5,912 nt of DNA from Alphaproteobacteria bacterium (GTDB taxonomy: Bacteria > Pseudomonadota > Alphaproteobacteria > RS24), in the NCBI GenBank assembly GCA_029248825.1, contig JAQWIP010000131.1, positions 1 through 5,912 on the forward strand, given 5' to 3'. Below, piece after piece: positions 5,329-5,912 of the stretch. The notes beneath the pieces were generated by a model. The model saw only the letters and a list, made by a program, of their open reading frames with translations, searched no databases and was not told the DNA's origin. Numbering within the stretch: position 1 is the stretch's first letter; each line of letters starts with the position of its first letter. Made by a program: the position numbers and the translations under genes.

Positions 5329-5912
5329 ATGGATGGATTTTTAGCCTCGGCTTTTGCAGCCTTTTTTGGCGGCGCTTTGAGCTTTCTATCGCCGTGTGTT
5401 CTGCCCCTCGTGCCGGGCTATTTGTACTTTGCGGCCGGATTGCAATTTTCAGAATTAAGCGAGCTGGATAAAAAGGGCGAAGCCACGCGCGCTATTTTGC
5501 CTGGCGCTTTGGCTTTTGTCGGCGGATTTTCTAGCGTCTTCATCGCGCTGGGCGCGGGCGCCAGTGCCATTAATCCCTTGCTTCTCACCTATCAAGCCGA
5601 GCTAAGCCAGATTGCGGGTGCCACGATTATCGCGCTGGGTCTGCATGTTGGCGGCATAATTCACATCCCGTTTTTGGCTCGCGAGGCGCGCCTGCAAAGC
5701 CAAACGATTCAGAAATCGAAAGCCCCCTTGGTGGCCGCTTTTGTTATGGGGCTGGCTTTTGCTTTTGGTTGGACGCCGTGCATTGGCCCGATTTTGGCAA
5801 CGATTTTAGCCCTCGCCGCCGCCCGCGATTCGATGGGCGAAGGGGTCACGCTTTTGGCCTTTTATGCTTTGGGTCTGGGACTACCGTTTATTTTCGCAGC
5901 GCTTGGCGTCGG
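5329..5912 (+). CDS. ccdA: CcdA/DsbD-type transmembrane thiol-electron transporter, cut by window edge
   Basis: Open from the ATG at 5329 to the window end, 194 complete codons; family members have about 220-250 residues, so most of the protein is here. The two signature cysteines are visible: Cys23 in LSFLSPCVLPLVPGY (17-31) and Cys151 in FGWTPCIGPILA (146-157). In CcdA and the central domain of DsbD this pair takes electrons from cytoplasmic thioredoxin and passes them across the inner membrane to periplasmic thiol proteins. Hydrophobic helices alternate with two charged loops, SELSELDKKGEATRA (41-55) and AREARLQSQTIQKSK (117-131). GGAG (5318-5321) lies seven bases before the ATG, and the gene begins three bases after the previous stop, so it is the third gene of the operon. 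The partner could be a cytochrome c maturation factor, a periplasmic thioredoxin-like protein or a reductase; the window does not show which. Confidence 0.93.
   Translation, partial: MDGFLASAFAAFFGGALSFLSPCVLPLVPGYLYFAAGLQFSELSELDKKGEATRAILPGALAFVGGFSSVFIALGAGASAINPLLLTYQAELSQIAGATIIALGLHVGGIIHIPFLAREARLQSQTIQKSKAPLVAAFVMGLAFAFGWTPCIGPILATILALAAARDSMGEGVTLLAFYALGLGLPFIFAALGV

Overview
The window looks like ordinary chromosomal DNA of an alphaproteobacterium. The best evidence is the pair at 3620-5325: a TauE/SafE-type permease whose start overlaps that of a signal-peptide protein of the Alph_Pro_TM type (TIGR02186), a family I know mainly from Alphaproteobacteria. The codon style (GC-leaning third positions, but frequent TTT and TTG) and the purine-rich ribosome sites fit. 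I cannot name a genus. There is no mobile element, CRISPR array, tRNA or rRNA.

Layout. (1) Bases 1-575, minus strand: N-terminal half of a thiolase, cut by the left edge. (2) Bases 576-912: a 337-base gap with a possible thiolase promoter, a purine-rich stretch and a strong rightward terminator that has no gene before it. (3) Bases 913-1509, plus: an exported MsrB (methionine-R-sulfoxide reductase) with a single cysteine. (4) Bases 1602-2558, plus: a tandem double-hotdog, thioesterase-like protein. (5) Bases 2555-3454, minus: an alpha/beta hydrolase whose stop codon overlaps that of the previous gene. (6) Bases 3455-3619: a divergent intergenic region. (7) Bases 3620-5912, plus: a tight three-gene operon of TauE/SafE permease, Alph_Pro_TM protein and a CcdA-type thiol-electron transporter cut by the right edge.

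Two themes recur. Thiolase, double-hotdog protein and alpha/beta hydrolase are acyl or ester chemistry enzymes. MsrB, TauE/SafE, Alph_Pro_TM and CcdA suggest sulfur handling and envelope thiol redox. The operon at 3620-5912 is well supported by start/stop overlap and spacing; a link from it back to msrB is only inference. The least explained items are the orphan terminator at 823-852 with its purine-rich upstream stretch, and the unknown role of the Alph_Pro_TM protein between a permease and CcdA. I saw no clear sign of a wholly new system.
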